Shown here piece after piece: positions 15,884-22,489 of a stretch of DNA of 54,750 nt. Source of the DNA: a virus; the IMG/VR virus record IMGVR_UViG_3300022924_000002, positions 1 through 54,750 of that record, one strand, 5' to 3'. Under the pieces are notes generated by a model. The model worked only from the letters and a program-made list of their open reading frames with translations. It ran no database searches and had not been told where the DNA came from. Positions within the stretch are counted from its first letter, which is position 1; every line of letters starts with the position of its first letter. Both the position numbers and the translations under genes were made by a program.

Positions 15884-17115
15884 AATAATATACCCATATC
15901 AGTTAATATTTTTTTCATTTCAGGCGCGGTAATCACGCCGTCAGCAATCAGGGTAGACAAATTATCAATAATCAGTTTATTCGTCTCGTGTACCTGATTC
16001 TTCGTTTTAGCCACGCTGCTAACGTGTTCATAAGTTACTGAAATACCGGCTGTAAAATTAAGAAATTCCGCGTTAAGCGTTTTAACTATATTTGAAGCTA
16101 TTGGCAGCACCTCTGTTTCGTACAATGATGATTCCGCTACTTCTTTGTTGTCAAACGTGTTATTCTTACCGTACGGGCTTAATTCAATCGGAACGCCAAA
16201 AGCGTCGTAGATTGCCAGTATATCAGTTTCTACCATTTCATAGAAATTCAACCCCGTTAACCCCTGCGATAAATTATAACCGTCAACACCTTTGTTCGCT
16301 ACTATGATTCGGTTAGCGATACCCCGGGTGTTTAATTTTTCCTCCATATCGTCTTTCTCTGTACGTGGCGGTGCTTGTCCTTCAGCTGTAGGCATCGTTA
16401 TAATCTGCCTGTTTAAACCCTCGTCTATAGGGCTGCCTGTAGTAGCCTTAGGACTGATAAGCGTAACTCCTGAATTACATATCTGAATGTTCTTCGCTAT
16501 CTGGGCATCTTCAATATTTTTAACCTGTGAACGTAGCGGCTTTATGCGGCTGTACCCTTTATCGTCGTTGATGTTCTTTTTAACATCGTAGAAAAATATT
16601 ATAAATTCTTTCGGTATGGTTTCCGATTTACCATCTACTACTGTTTTAACTGAATTTTCCAGTATTTCAGTATCGTCAGGGTTCAGGTTTATCAGTTGCA
16701 GGGTTTCCATATTACCAACTGACTGCCATTTTTTCCAGATCATTGTATACCCTGGCGATAAAAGGTAAATGCAAAACTCTTTTAAAAATTCCTCTGTGCT
16801 CTGTTTCTCATTCGGGTTCTGAATAACCCTTAGTAATTTATCATTCTCGTTTTCGCTGGTAAACTTAGCATTCGATAGCGATTTAGCTACCTTACCTATC
16901 ACATTACCTAAAACAAAATTATTCTCTACCAGCTTAACGAATTTCGTATCTGTATTGTAATGCAGCCCTTGAAACGTGTAACCGCTGTAAACATCGAAAC
17001 TACCTTCTACAGGTTGGCCGTTAATCGTAATCATTCGGGTATCGATGCTGTTATCCGCTACACCCCGGAACGACGGCCATTTCCACGTAGTGGGATCTAA
17101 TAGGCTCATACCCAT
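15880..17115 (-). CDS. Phage portal protein (HK97 type)
   Basis: This 411-residue protein has the size, order and sequence character of HK97-family portal proteins. It contains an N-terminal tryptophan-rich WKWPSF segment, a central KEFIIFFYDVKKNI strand pair, a LTGLNFYEMVETDILAIYDAFGVP stem and wing region (residues about 280-310) with a following PYGKNNTFDNKE motif, and a helical C-terminus. It forms the dodecameric DNA channel and packaging docking site. Its promoter (17222-17250) and a perfect hairpin (17125-17156) lie just upstream. Confidence 0.9.
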   Translation of the reverse strand: MGMSLLDPTTWKWPSFRGVADNSIDTRMITINGQPVEGSFDVYSGYTFQGLHYNTDTKFVKLVENNFVLGNVIGKVAKSLSNAKFTSENENDKLLRVIQNPNEKQSTEEFLKEFCIYLLSPGYTMIWKKWQSVGNMETLQLINLNPDDTEILENSVKTVVDGKSETIPKEFIIFFYDVKKNINDDKGYSRIKPLRSQVKNIEDAQIAKNIQICNSGVTLISPKATTGSPIDEGLNRQIITMPTAEGQAPPRTEKDDMEEKLNTRGIANRIIVANKGVDGYNLSQGLTGLNFYEMVETDILAIYDAFGVPIELSPYGKNNTFDNKEVAESSLYETEVLPIASNIVKTLNAEFLNFTAGISVTYEHVSSVAKTKNQVHETNKLIIDNLSTLIADGVITAPEMKKILTDMGILL

Positions 17116-17124
17116 AAAGCATTA

Positions 17125-17156
17125 AAGGCTATGCCTAAATTAATAAGCATAGCCTT
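17125..17156. other. Perfect hairpin in the portal leader
   Basis: AAGGCTATGC (17125-17134) and GCATAGCCTT (17147-17156) form a 10-base perfect inverted repeat with a 12-base loop. In the minus-strand transcript it ends only 9 bases before the portal ATG. The following sequence (TTTAATGC) is a poor U-tract, so it could be a weak terminator for the accessory genes, an RNase processing site or a translational control element. Confidence 0.6.
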
Positions 17157-17221
17157 GTATGTTGTAATATGAGGGGTAACCTGTATCTTCACAGATTTTA
17201 ATTTTATGTTATAATGTATTG

Positions 17222-17250
17222 CAAATATAACTAAAATTTGTTATAAGCAA
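17222..17250 (-). promoter_or_regulatory. Promoter of the portal-head operon
   Basis: On the minus strand a -7 TATATTTG (17229 to 17222) is preceded by a -33 TTG (17250 to 17248) with an 18-base spacer. Initiation near 17215 would give a leader of about 100 nt containing the hairpin at 17125-17156. Confidence 0.65.
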
Positions 17251-17266
17251 GGAATTATTTTATTTT

Positions 17267-17821
17267 CTACTCAGAGTCTAAATTGTACTGATTTTTTATA
17301 GATCCTTTTGGTATGTAAAAAATATACTTTGGGTATTGCTCTTTAATACTTAATGAGAAATAATTTAGCCAGTAATCGGTTTCTTCTACTCTCTTAACCT
17401 CTAATATAGTTTTTGTATTTGAATATTTTATAACGCTATTGTTTACGTTGGTTTGACGTAAATAATACTCATCACCTGATTTTAAATAGTAAGAGTATTT
17501 CATAACGCCATCTATATTTCCAGACCCTAAAAAGAAACTGCCTGCAATGCCTGAATTATCAGATATTGATTCAAGTTGATAAATATCTGTGACGGTTGTT
17601 TTCTCTGTTGGTATAGAAAATCCAACAATAAATCCAACTACAAGACCAAAAATACAACCAAACATACCGTTAAATAGATACTCTGAAAAATCCATCCATG
17701 CAGAGTCGAAGTTTTTACGGGTTAAATAATAAGAAATAAATATCCCTAATAGTATGAAGAAAATAAGTGTTATCATAATTTTTATTTTTATTTTAGTAAA
17801 AACCGTCTCTGCATAATCCAT
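17267..17821 (-). CDS. Two-helix membrane protein (184 aa)
   Basis: Two transmembrane segments are clear: residues about 15-33 (IMITLIFFILLGIFISYYL) and 50-68 (GMFGCIFGLVVGFIVGFSI). The remaining ~115 residues form a polar, tyrosine-rich domain on the outer or periplasmic side, or cytoplasmic if both termini are inside. No family is recognised. It is the last gene of a cluster of small accessory proteins between large terminase and portal, where an inner-membrane effector such as a superinfection exclusion protein would be plausible (inference). It overlaps the 57-residue gene by 34 bases. Confidence 0.65.
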   Translation of the reverse strand: MDYAETVFTKIKIKIMITLIFFILLGIFISYYLTRKNFDSAWMDFSEYLFNGMFGCIFGLVVGFIVGFSIPTEKTTVTDIYQLESISDNSGIAGSFFLGSGNIDGVMKYSYYLKSGDEYYLRQTNVNNSVIKYSNTKTILEVKRVEETDYWLNYFSLSIKEQYPKYIFYIPKGSIKNQYNLDSE

Positions 17822-17961
17822 TTTACATACATAAATATTCCTGTATCTCTACAGCGAACATCATTACCTCGTTGGATTTCTTTGTAGAATTTAAACCAAT
17901 ACATTTTGCAGCCGATGCATACTGGAAACCAGGCAAATTTTATTACTGTTCTTATATACAT
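17788..17961 (-). CDS. Small cysteine-containing protein (57 aa)
   Basis: The product starts MYIRTVIKFAWFPVCIGCKM and has a CxxC pair plus a later Cys, with many aromatic residues. Its ATG lies within the last codons of the frame-shifted membrane gene upstream (ATGTATATAA), giving stop-start coupling, and its end overlaps the start of the 184-residue gene. Coding is plausible from these overlaps but not proven. Confidence 0.45.
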   Translation of the reverse strand: MYIRTVIKFAWFPVCIGCKMYWFKFYKEIQRGNDVRCRDTGIFMYVKWIMQRRFLLK

Positions 17962-18147
17962 AAGGTATAAATTATGAGAGATATTCCGATTATTAAAAAC
18001 GATACAGCCACGCCTATCCAGAAACTATACGGGCTGAATTTTAAAGTGTTTTTGTCTTCAAAACCCTTTAAGGCGGCTTGACAAACTATGCCGCTGTATC
18101 TGTTGTCGGGAACTGGCTGTTCTCCTTCTTTTATTGATCTTTTTTTT
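17952..18147 (-). other. Second-frame extension of the gene at 18131-18274
   Basis: If the ribosome or polymerase slips at the A8 run (18140-18147), reading continues in the -1 frame for 62 codons to a TAA at 17952-17954, adding a C-terminal transmembrane helix (WIGVAVSFLIIGISLIIY). The segment has no start codon of its own after its upstream in-frame stop. The full product would be 107 residues. Confidence 0.55.
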
Positions 18148-18274
18148 GCACAGGTATAGGAGGAGCATAATGGCTCACAGGTGTATCTGAGACGGGTTTA
18201 GTATCCGTATTTTTATTTTTCTGGACGCGGCTTAATGGTTTTTGTGATTGGGGTGGTGGTATTCGTATACTCAT
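18131..18274 (-). CDS. Proline-rich N-terminal half of a frame-shifted membrane protein (47 aa in zero frame)
   Basis: The zero frame gives a 47-residue Pro/Gln/Lys-rich peptide starting MSIRIPPPQSQ and ending VQKKDQ. Just before its stop the minus strand reads C followed by eight A and then G, so the zero frame contains A AAA AAA G, a classic -1 slippery heptamer. A -1 shift joins it to a 62-residue stretch with a transmembrane helix. The gene is in the accessory cluster between terL and portal. It may be made by programmed frameshifting or transcript slippage, or it may be a pseudogene; see the separate segment entry. Confidence 0.5.
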   Translation of the reverse strand: MSIRIPPPQSQKPLSRVQKNKNTDTKPVSDTPVSHYAPPIPVQKKDQ

Positions 18275-18305
18275 GGGTTATGCCTGTATTTACGTAGTTT
18301 TAAAT

Positions 18306-18536
18306 TTAAAGAGCCTCAAACTCTTTCTCTAATTCAGTTAGCTTAGCCCTCACATGCGCATCTATGAGTTTAGATATCTCGTAGCTGAGAACAGGATCGT
18401 TTTTAATCATATTTAAAAATACTTGCTGTATAAATACCCTCTCCGGTTTATGATCTAAAGCTAACTCAATTATTTCTTTAGCTTCCTGTATTTTCCTATC
18501 TAACAGGTCGGCTTTATTAAATTGTTCTTGTGTCAT
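18306..18536 (-). CDS. Small helical protein (76 aa)
   Basis: The all-helical, charged protein begins MTQEQFNKADLLDRKIQEAK and ends in a Lys/Glu-rich helix. It is 2 bases downstream of the 84-residue gene. It could be a coiled-coil dimer; no family is recognised. Confidence 0.65.
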   Translation of the reverse strand: MTQEQFNKADLLDRKIQEAKEIIELALDHKPERVFIQQVFLNMIKNDPVLSYEISKLIDAHVRAKLTELEKEFEAL

Positions 18537-18538
18537 GG

Positions 18539-18793
18539 TTATGCTGGTTTAAAATTAATAGTAATCGTATAATTCTCCACTACCGTAGTAAACTCCCCTA
18601 CAAATTCATCTTTGTAGTAAATTTTCTCACTCATAGCGATAGGGTCATGAACGCCGTGTATGTCTTTGAAATCTGATTGATTTAATTCCCTGCCGATACG
18701 CTCTGATAAAAACGATTCCAAGAATTTAGATTTACGCTCTACATATCCAGATATGGCGCGTTTGTGGATTTGGTGTATTGATTCGATACTCAT
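18539..18793 (-). CDS. Hypothetical protein (84 aa)
   Basis: Helical N-terminus (SIHQIHKRAISGYVERK) and a C-terminal strand pair (YKDEFVGEFTTVVENYTITI). It is the first of the accessory genes after terL and is preceded by a minus-strand TATATTTG box at 18811-18818. No family is recognised. Confidence 0.65.
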   Translation of the reverse strand: MSIESIHQIHKRAISGYVERKSKFLESFLSERIGRELNQSDFKDIHGVHDPIAMSEKIYYKDEFVGEFTTVVENYTITINFKPA

Positions 18794-18810
18794 GGGTTAA
18801 ATATTTTTCA

Positions 18811-18818
18811 CAAATATA
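18811..18818 (-). promoter_or_regulatory. Possible promoter of the terL-portal accessory genes
   Basis: A minus-strand TATATTTG box matches the -7 consensus 18 bases before the ATG at 18793. The nearest TTG on the minus strand (18836 to 18834) is only 15 bases away, shorter than the usual spacing, so the call is tentative. Confidence 0.35.
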
Positions 18819-20318
18819 CTAACTTATTTCAAACAAATACTTATAATTTTCATACATGTACCAGATAAACTGTGTTACAGCATCCTCAATATCATCGTGT
18901 CCGTCCTCGGCCTTGCCGATTTTAGGGTACGCCTGCAGGTGTTTCACGGCTTGATTATGCTGCGGCTGCGTTACCGGGTTCGCCCTGACGATGTAGATTT
19001 TACTCATGAATTGGGCGAACGATGTAATGCGATATGCTTTATTACCCGAACTGTAGTAGCCTTCTACGTGCACACCCATGTTCTGCAGCAGGGTTACATA
19101 TACGCTACCCTGGTTATTAGTCTCCATTTTATTTATAATACTGCCATGCTCTTGTATTTTGCGTTTCAATAATGGCGATGTAACAGAACTACCCTCCTGC
19201 GTATAAATACTATCGAACCAATACATTTTACCGGCGTTTATCTCAAAAAACGGTGTGGCGAAATAATCCGCTCCAGTATCAGCTACATCGGTAAAACTTA
19301 AACGTATTTCATCGCCCCGGCGCGGCGGCAACGCGTCAACGAAATTTAATTCAGGATATAGTAACCCGTCAACAGATTGCGCTATCTGATTGTACTGGAT
19401 GTTATACGCTACATCTGAAATTGGTTTATTGTCATCCAGTAACCCGGCGCGCTGGTCTGCCAGTACTTTACGTGATAAACGTTTCGGATCTAGCAAACCA
19501 TCAATATAATATTTCCGTAATTCAGGCGGGTTAATATTCTGGTAAATATCTTCAGCAGGCAAACATAAATGCCTTACGTCGTCTTTAAGTACTTTCAGCG
19601 CATGGCCCGCAGTGTCTTTCGTAGACAGTCGCTGCATGAATAAAATATATGGCGTTTTACGTTTATCTTTTTTACGGGACTGCAACGCCTTAAATCCCTC
19701 GATACATTCTGCGGCTTCTGCCGGGCTTTGAGCCGTTGAGTAGTCCATCGCGTCATCGTCAGTAATTAAATCAACGTGCTTGCCTGTTTTCGATTTAGAG
19801 TTTGTGGTAACAGAATACCGTATGCCGCCGTTTTCTGATTCGTAGTAGGTTTTAGCGGATACATCCCGGCGCACGCGCACCGTAGGGAAATAAAGCCTGT
19901 ATTTATCAGATTTTATGATATCAAGTGAATCTTTAGCGAACCCGCTGGCGTTCGATGCTGATATGGTGTTACTCATGATTGATTTTGAATCATCAATGCA
20001 CCACACCCACGCGGGTACAGCCCTGGATAGTATCGTTGACTTCGTTGTACCTGGCGGCATGTTGCCCACAAGATTTTTTTTAATATCGTCTAAAATCGTA
20101 GGATACCATTTCCCTGCCTGTATATGTGGTGGTCGTTCAAAAACATACTTATCGATTACTAATTGGATCTCATCGCAGAAATATTCGATATTAAAATTGT
20201 CCTCATAAGGGTTGTTGATTATCACGTCCCAAAATTCCTTAAGGAAATAAAACAAACGCCGCTTACATAGCTCGGCTTTTACTTCGTGGATTTTCGGTAA
20301 AATAATCTGTTTAGTCAT
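18819..20318 (-). CDS. terL: Terminase large subunit
   Basis: This 499-residue packaging motor has an N-terminal ATPase with a Walker A-like PPGTTKST near residues 94-101, a Walker B-like strand VDLITDDDAMD near 185 and a coupling region QSRKKDKRKTPYILFMQRLS (about residues 211-230) ending in the QR pair typical of TerL. The C-terminal RNase H-like nuclease starts at LSFTDVADTGADY (acidic residues) and includes the late acidic cluster in GHDDIEDAVTQF. It cleaves concatemers and pumps DNA into proheads through the portal. Unusually, it is separated from the small subunit gene by a 1-kb plus-strand cassette. Confidence 0.92.
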   Translation of the reverse strand: MTKQIILPKIHEVKAELCKRRLFYFLKEFWDVIINNPYEDNFNIEYFCDEIQLVIDKYVFERPPHIQAGKWYPTILDDIKKNLVGNMPPGTTKSTILSRAVPAWVWCIDDSKSIMSNTISASNASGFAKDSLDIIKSDKYRLYFPTVRVRRDVSAKTYYESENGGIRYSVTTNSKSKTGKHVDLITDDDAMDYSTAQSPAEAAECIEGFKALQSRKKDKRKTPYILFMQRLSTKDTAGHALKVLKDDVRHLCLPAEDIYQNINPPELRKYYIDGLLDPKRLSRKVLADQRAGLLDDNKPISDVAYNIQYNQIAQSVDGLLYPELNFVDALPPRRGDEIRLSFTDVADTGADYFATPFFEINAGKMYWFDSIYTQEGSSVTSPLLKRKIQEHGSIINKMETNNQGSVYVTLLQNMGVHVEGYYSSGNKAYRITSFAQFMSKIYIVRANPVTQPQHNQAVKHLQAYPKIGKAEDGHDDIEDAVTQFIWYMYENYKYLFEIS

Positions 20319-20325
20319 AGTGTTA

Positions 20326-20333
20326 CAAATATA
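20326..20333 (-). promoter_or_regulatory. Possible terL promoter -7 box within an operator-like half-palindrome
   Basis: A minus-strand TATATTTG lies 8 bases upstream of the terL ATG. It is embedded in GTTACAAATATAAC (20322-20335), whose GTTA and TAAC arms resemble the operator at 20361-20376. No good -33 TTG is visible on the minus strand, so the promoter may need an activator or may be weak. Confidence 0.4.
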
Positions 20334-20354
20334 ACAAAATAAATTAAATAAAAC

Positions 20355-20385
20355 TTGCAGGTTACATATATGTAACGTATCTTTG
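20355..20385 (+). promoter_or_regulatory. Promoter of the terS-terL cassette, with operator between boxes
   Basis: -33 TTG at 20355-20357 and -7 TATCTTTG at 20378-20385 are separated by 20 bases. The spacer contains the 16-base perfect palindrome at 20361-20376, so a bound dimer would block the polymerase. It drives the small genes at 20417-21079. Confidence 0.65.
20361..20376. promoter_or_regulatory. Palindromic operator O1
   Basis: GTTACATATATGTAAC is a perfect 16-base palindrome. Fifteen of its 16 bases recur at 21081-21096, in the same position relative to a second promoter, which strongly suggests binding of one dimeric regulator at both sites. Confidence 0.7.
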
Positions 20386-20416
20386 AGGTATAGAAAAACA
20401 AATAAAACTAAATATT

Positions 20417-20581
20417 ATGAAAACAGATTCTCAACTACTACAAGCGCAAATGAACGGAGCTTTAAAAAACAAAAGCTACAAAAAAGCTTACACATGCTTT
20501 ACTTTAATGAATGAAGCCAGGGTGTTAGAGGGTTTGCCTTTATTTACAATGCCTAACCTGCAAGCAAGATTTGAAAAATAA
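20417..20581 (+). CDS. Small helical protein (54 aa)
   Basis: The first gene after the O1-controlled promoter encodes a helical, basic 54-residue protein beginning MKTDSQLLQAQMNGALKNK. It is followed within 9 bases by a strong hairpin. It could be a small DNA-binding or anti-regulator peptide, but no helix-turn-helix is clear. Confidence 0.6.
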   Translation: MKTDSQLLQAQMNGALKNKSYKKAYTCFTLMNEARVLEGLPLFTMPNLQARFEK

Positions 20582-20589
20582 AAATAACA

Positions 20590-20610
20590 GGGAGGTTAAC
20601 ACCTCCCTTT
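20590..20610 (+). terminator. Intercistronic hairpin
   Basis: GGGAGGT (20590-20596) pairs with ACCTCCC (20601-20607), loop TAAC, followed by TTTAAATA. The short U-tract suggests partial termination between the first and second genes of the cassette, which would favour the 54-residue product. Confidence 0.6.
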
Positions 20611-20623
20611 AAATACAATAATT

Positions 20624-20896
20624 ATGGCATTCTCAGAAACATTTAAATTAGCCGGTAAATTTAGAGATAAATTAGAAAATTATTCAATGACACGTCTTGA
20701 TAGTTGTTTTTATGCAGCAATAAATATTCTTTCTGATTTATTAACCAAAAGCGAATCAGATGCAGTTTTAGAATCTAAACTAAATAAATGGTTAAAATCA
20801 GGTTCTACTCTTGATTTAAAAGAAATAGTTAAGAGCGATAATCTAAATGATTTTAATGTAATGTGCTATCTCGATACTGTGGCAGCTAAAAAATAA
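20624..20896 (+). CDS. Hypothetical protein (90 aa)
   Basis: The helical protein begins MAFSETFKLAGKFRDKLENY; a central INILSDLLTKSESDAVL stretch and a C-terminal Asp/Asn-rich helix follow. It is the second gene of the cassette between terS and terL. No family is recognised. Confidence 0.6.
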   Translation: MAFSETFKLAGKFRDKLENYSMTRLDSCFYAAINILSDLLTKSESDAVLESKLNKWLKSGSTLDLKEIVKSDNLNDFNVMCYLDTVAAKK

Positions 20897-20902
20897 ATAA
20901 AA

Positions 20903-21079
20903 ATGAAAGAACTAATAACAAAAATACAAAACGATCTTAGCATAGGGCATAAAGGCATGGCTAAGTTAATGAATATAAGTGAGCAGGTTTACCGGAATAA
21001 AAAAAGCCTGGATAAGTTTACGGAAATTAATTTTAATGACCTTAAAAATAATTTAAAAAAATATTGTGAAAAGCTTTGA
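20903..21079 (+). CDS. Small helix-turn-helix protein, candidate regulator (58 aa)
   Basis: Residues about 12-32 (SIGHKGMAKLMNISEQVYRN) fit a helix-turn-helix: positioning helix, the turn at NIS and a recognition helix beginning EQVYRNKK. The size is like Cro-type regulators. The gene lies directly between the two copies of the palindromic operator (O1 at 20361, O2 at 21081), and its stop overlaps the -33 box of the second promoter. It is the best candidate for the protein that binds these operators (inference). Confidence 0.6.
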   Translation: MKELITKIQNDLSIGHKGMAKLMNISEQVYRNKKSLDKFTEINFNDLKNNLKKYCEKL

Positions 21080-21105
21080 AGTTACATATATGTAATGTAT
21101 ATTTG
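21076..21105 (+). promoter_or_regulatory. Second operator-controlled promoter of the cassette
   Basis: -33 TTG (21076-21078) and -7 TATATTTG (21098-21105) have a 19-base spacer that carries the second palindrome (21081-21096). The geometry copies that at 20355-20385. It drives the 106-residue gene at 21132. Confidence 0.65.
21081..21096. promoter_or_regulatory. Palindromic operator O2
   Basis: GTTACATATATGTAAT matches O1 in 15 of 16 bases, with the inner 14 bases (TTACATATATGTAA) a perfect palindrome in both. It occupies the spacer of the promoter at 21076-21105. Confidence 0.7.
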
Positions 21106-21131
21106 TATAAGAAATAAAAACAAAAGCAATT

Positions 21132-21452
21132 ATGACAACTTCAGATTTATTTAAAGCAGTTTTAGGATATGATTCAGCAAGAACAGCGAGTATATATATT
21201 GTTATTGATCGCGTTTTGTTACGTATAGCTGACCACCAGGCTAACTTTATCAATTTTGAATGCTTTAATGATATTGAAGACTATGACGCTATTGTAAACG
21301 TTGTTATTTCTGATGATAATATTTCAGATAAAGAATTTGAATCTTACTTAGATAAAAGAGATATTCAAGGAGAGATGATTGCAGTATCAATCAATGATAA
21401 TATAAAAGACATTTCAGAATATATCAACTCAAGGGTTAAGTATTTTGCTTAA
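21132..21452 (+). CDS. Hypothetical protein, operator-controlled (106 aa)
   Basis: The acidic alpha/beta protein begins MTTSDLFKAVLGYDS; the middle region has many Asp and Ile residues (VVISDDNISDKEFESYL). It has its own promoter with operator O2 and ends just before a bidirectional terminator shared with terS. No family is recognised. Separate promoter control from the upstream three genes suggests a distinct role in the same response. Confidence 0.65.
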   Translation: MTTSDLFKAVLGYDSARTASIYIVIDRVLLRIADHQANFINFECFNDIEDYDAIVNVVISDDNISDKEFESYLDKRDIQGEMIAVSINDNIKDISEYINSRVKYFA

Positions 21453-21472
21453 ATTATATTTTTTAAATAATT

Positions 21473-21507
21473 AAAAAAGCCAGTATAATTAAGTGATGGC
21501 TTTTTTT
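21473..21507. terminator. Bidirectional terminator between cassette and terS
   Basis: AAAAAAGCCA (21473-21482) pairs with TGGCTTTTTT (21497-21506), and the A and T runs provide U-tracts in both directions. It separates the convergent 106-residue gene and terS (stop at 21506), and means the terS transcript does not read through to terL. Confidence 0.75.
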
Positions 21508-22057
21508 ATTCCCCGGATGCCGCTTCTAATTCGTTTAGGGTGGCATCCGATATTTTAGACATATCGAAGTTAACGGTTTGCTCTGATTTTTTCTGCTCAT
21601 TGTCTTTTTCATAGAACCCGATATGTTTGTTTATTTTCTCTATGGTCCAGTCCTTGCCGTGCAGCGTTAATTCGATTCCGAATTTTCCATGCTTAATGCT
21701 TTGAATACACATAAGTTGATTTGGCGTGAGGTCTTTAAAATCCTTAAAAATTAAATTACCATCTTCGAATTTAACATATTCATCGATACGGGCTTCACGC
21801 AAAATATTCAAGTGCCTTAGCATTTCTTCGGCACTAACTGAAAACTTAGTATTGGCTACTTTTTTCTTTACCTCTGTAAGCTCGTCTATCCTTTGGGCTA
21901 CATTGGGGAGTGAAGCTAACTTACATGCTTCCTGGTGCGTTGTTTCTGCCCTTCCCCCTTTCGATGCATAAACTTCACGATATGCAGCAGATTTGTCAAG
22001 CAACCTTGCGTAAGCCTGACAAAATTTTTCCTGCTTTATCGTTAGTTTTTTTTCCAT
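21506..22057 (-). CDS. terS: Terminase small subunit
   Basis: The 183-residue protein opens with the Terminase_2-type signature LTIKQEKFCQAYARLLDKSA followed by A-Y-REVY, then a helix-turn-helix-like N-terminal domain (about residues 5-65), a helical oligomerisation region and a disordered C-terminus that probably contacts TerL. It recognises phage DNA to begin packaging. The gene shares a promoter (22407-22435) with the RHH-lipoprotein gene, 6 bases upstream. Confidence 0.88.
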   Translation of the reverse strand: MEKKLTIKQEKFCQAYARLLDKSAAYREVYASKGGRAETTHQEACKLASLPNVAQRIDELTEVKKKVANTKFSVSAEEMLRHLNILREARIDEYVKFEDGNLIFKDFKDLTPNQLMCIQSIKHGKFGIELTLHGKDWTIEKINKHIGFYEKDNEQKKSEQTVNFDMSKISDATLNELEAASGE

Positions 22058-22063
22058 GATTAA

Positions 22064-22387
22064 TTATTTACACCCGACGAAATACCCGCCTGATTTACTC
22101 GCTGCCAATGGCTGTTTTGTATCGCATTCAATCGGCATGCCGTTAACAAAATAATTTCCTGTGCCGGTTGTGTATTCTGCATCGCAGTGGCAGTCTGCCT
22201 GTTCTGCTGAGCATGATGTTAAGCCGGTAAATAAGCACAGCAGAATTACCGGCGTTAAAAGCCCAAGCTGTTTCCTGACCATAGCCGCAACGGTAGTTTT
22301 ATTTTCTTTGGCTTGCTGGGTTAGCCGTATCTTATCCTCAGGCTTAACCGGTACGTTGATAAATTTCTGCTTAGGTTCGGGTTTCAT
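22064..22387 (-). CDS. Ribbon-helix-helix domain joined to a lipoprotein signal (107 aa)
   Basis: Residues 8-43 (KFINVPVKPEDKIRLTQQAK, then KTTVAAMVRKQLG) have the strand-helix-helix pattern of Arc/MetJ-type DNA-binding proteins. They run directly into a lipoprotein signal: hydrophobic LLTPVILLCLFTGLTSC with an LTSC lipobox, then a short Cys-containing secreted domain. An internal ATG at 22282 (MVRKQLGLL) would make the lipoprotein alone. A longer form from 22483 is excluded because it would begin upstream of the promoter at 22407-22435. Either two products are made in one frame, or this is a membrane-tethered DNA-binding protein. Confidence 0.6.
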   Translation of the reverse strand: MKPEPKQKFINVPVKPEDKIRLTQQAKENKTTVAAMVRKQLGLLTPVILLCLFTGLTSCSAEQADCHCDAEYTTGTGNYFVNGMPIECDTKQPLAASKSGGYFVGCK

Positions 22388-22406
22388 AATCTCGATGTTG
22401 ATATGG

Positions 22407-22435
22407 CAAATATACAAAACTCTTTCACATAGCAA
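22407..22435 (-). promoter_or_regulatory. Promoter of the terS transcript
   Basis: On the minus strand, a -33 TTG (22435 to 22433) and -7 TATATTTG (22414 to 22407) have an 18-base spacer. The start point near 22400 lies 13 bases before the ATG at 22387 and fixes that start. Confidence 0.7.
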
Positions 22436-22489
22436 TGAAAAATCGTAAAAAAATTTTTGTTGTATTTTTTGCTTCAAAAACATAGAGAC

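Noticed and set aside
17125-17156. Portal leader hairpin as a normal rho-independent terminator
   Set aside because: The stem is strong, but the sequence after it on either strand lacks a proper U-tract, so it is listed as a hairpin of unknown role.
22064-22483. Longer start for the RHH-lipoprotein gene at 22483
   Set aside because: The promoter at 22407-22435 lies inside that extension, and the added residues are aromatic and Cys-rich, unlike the rest.
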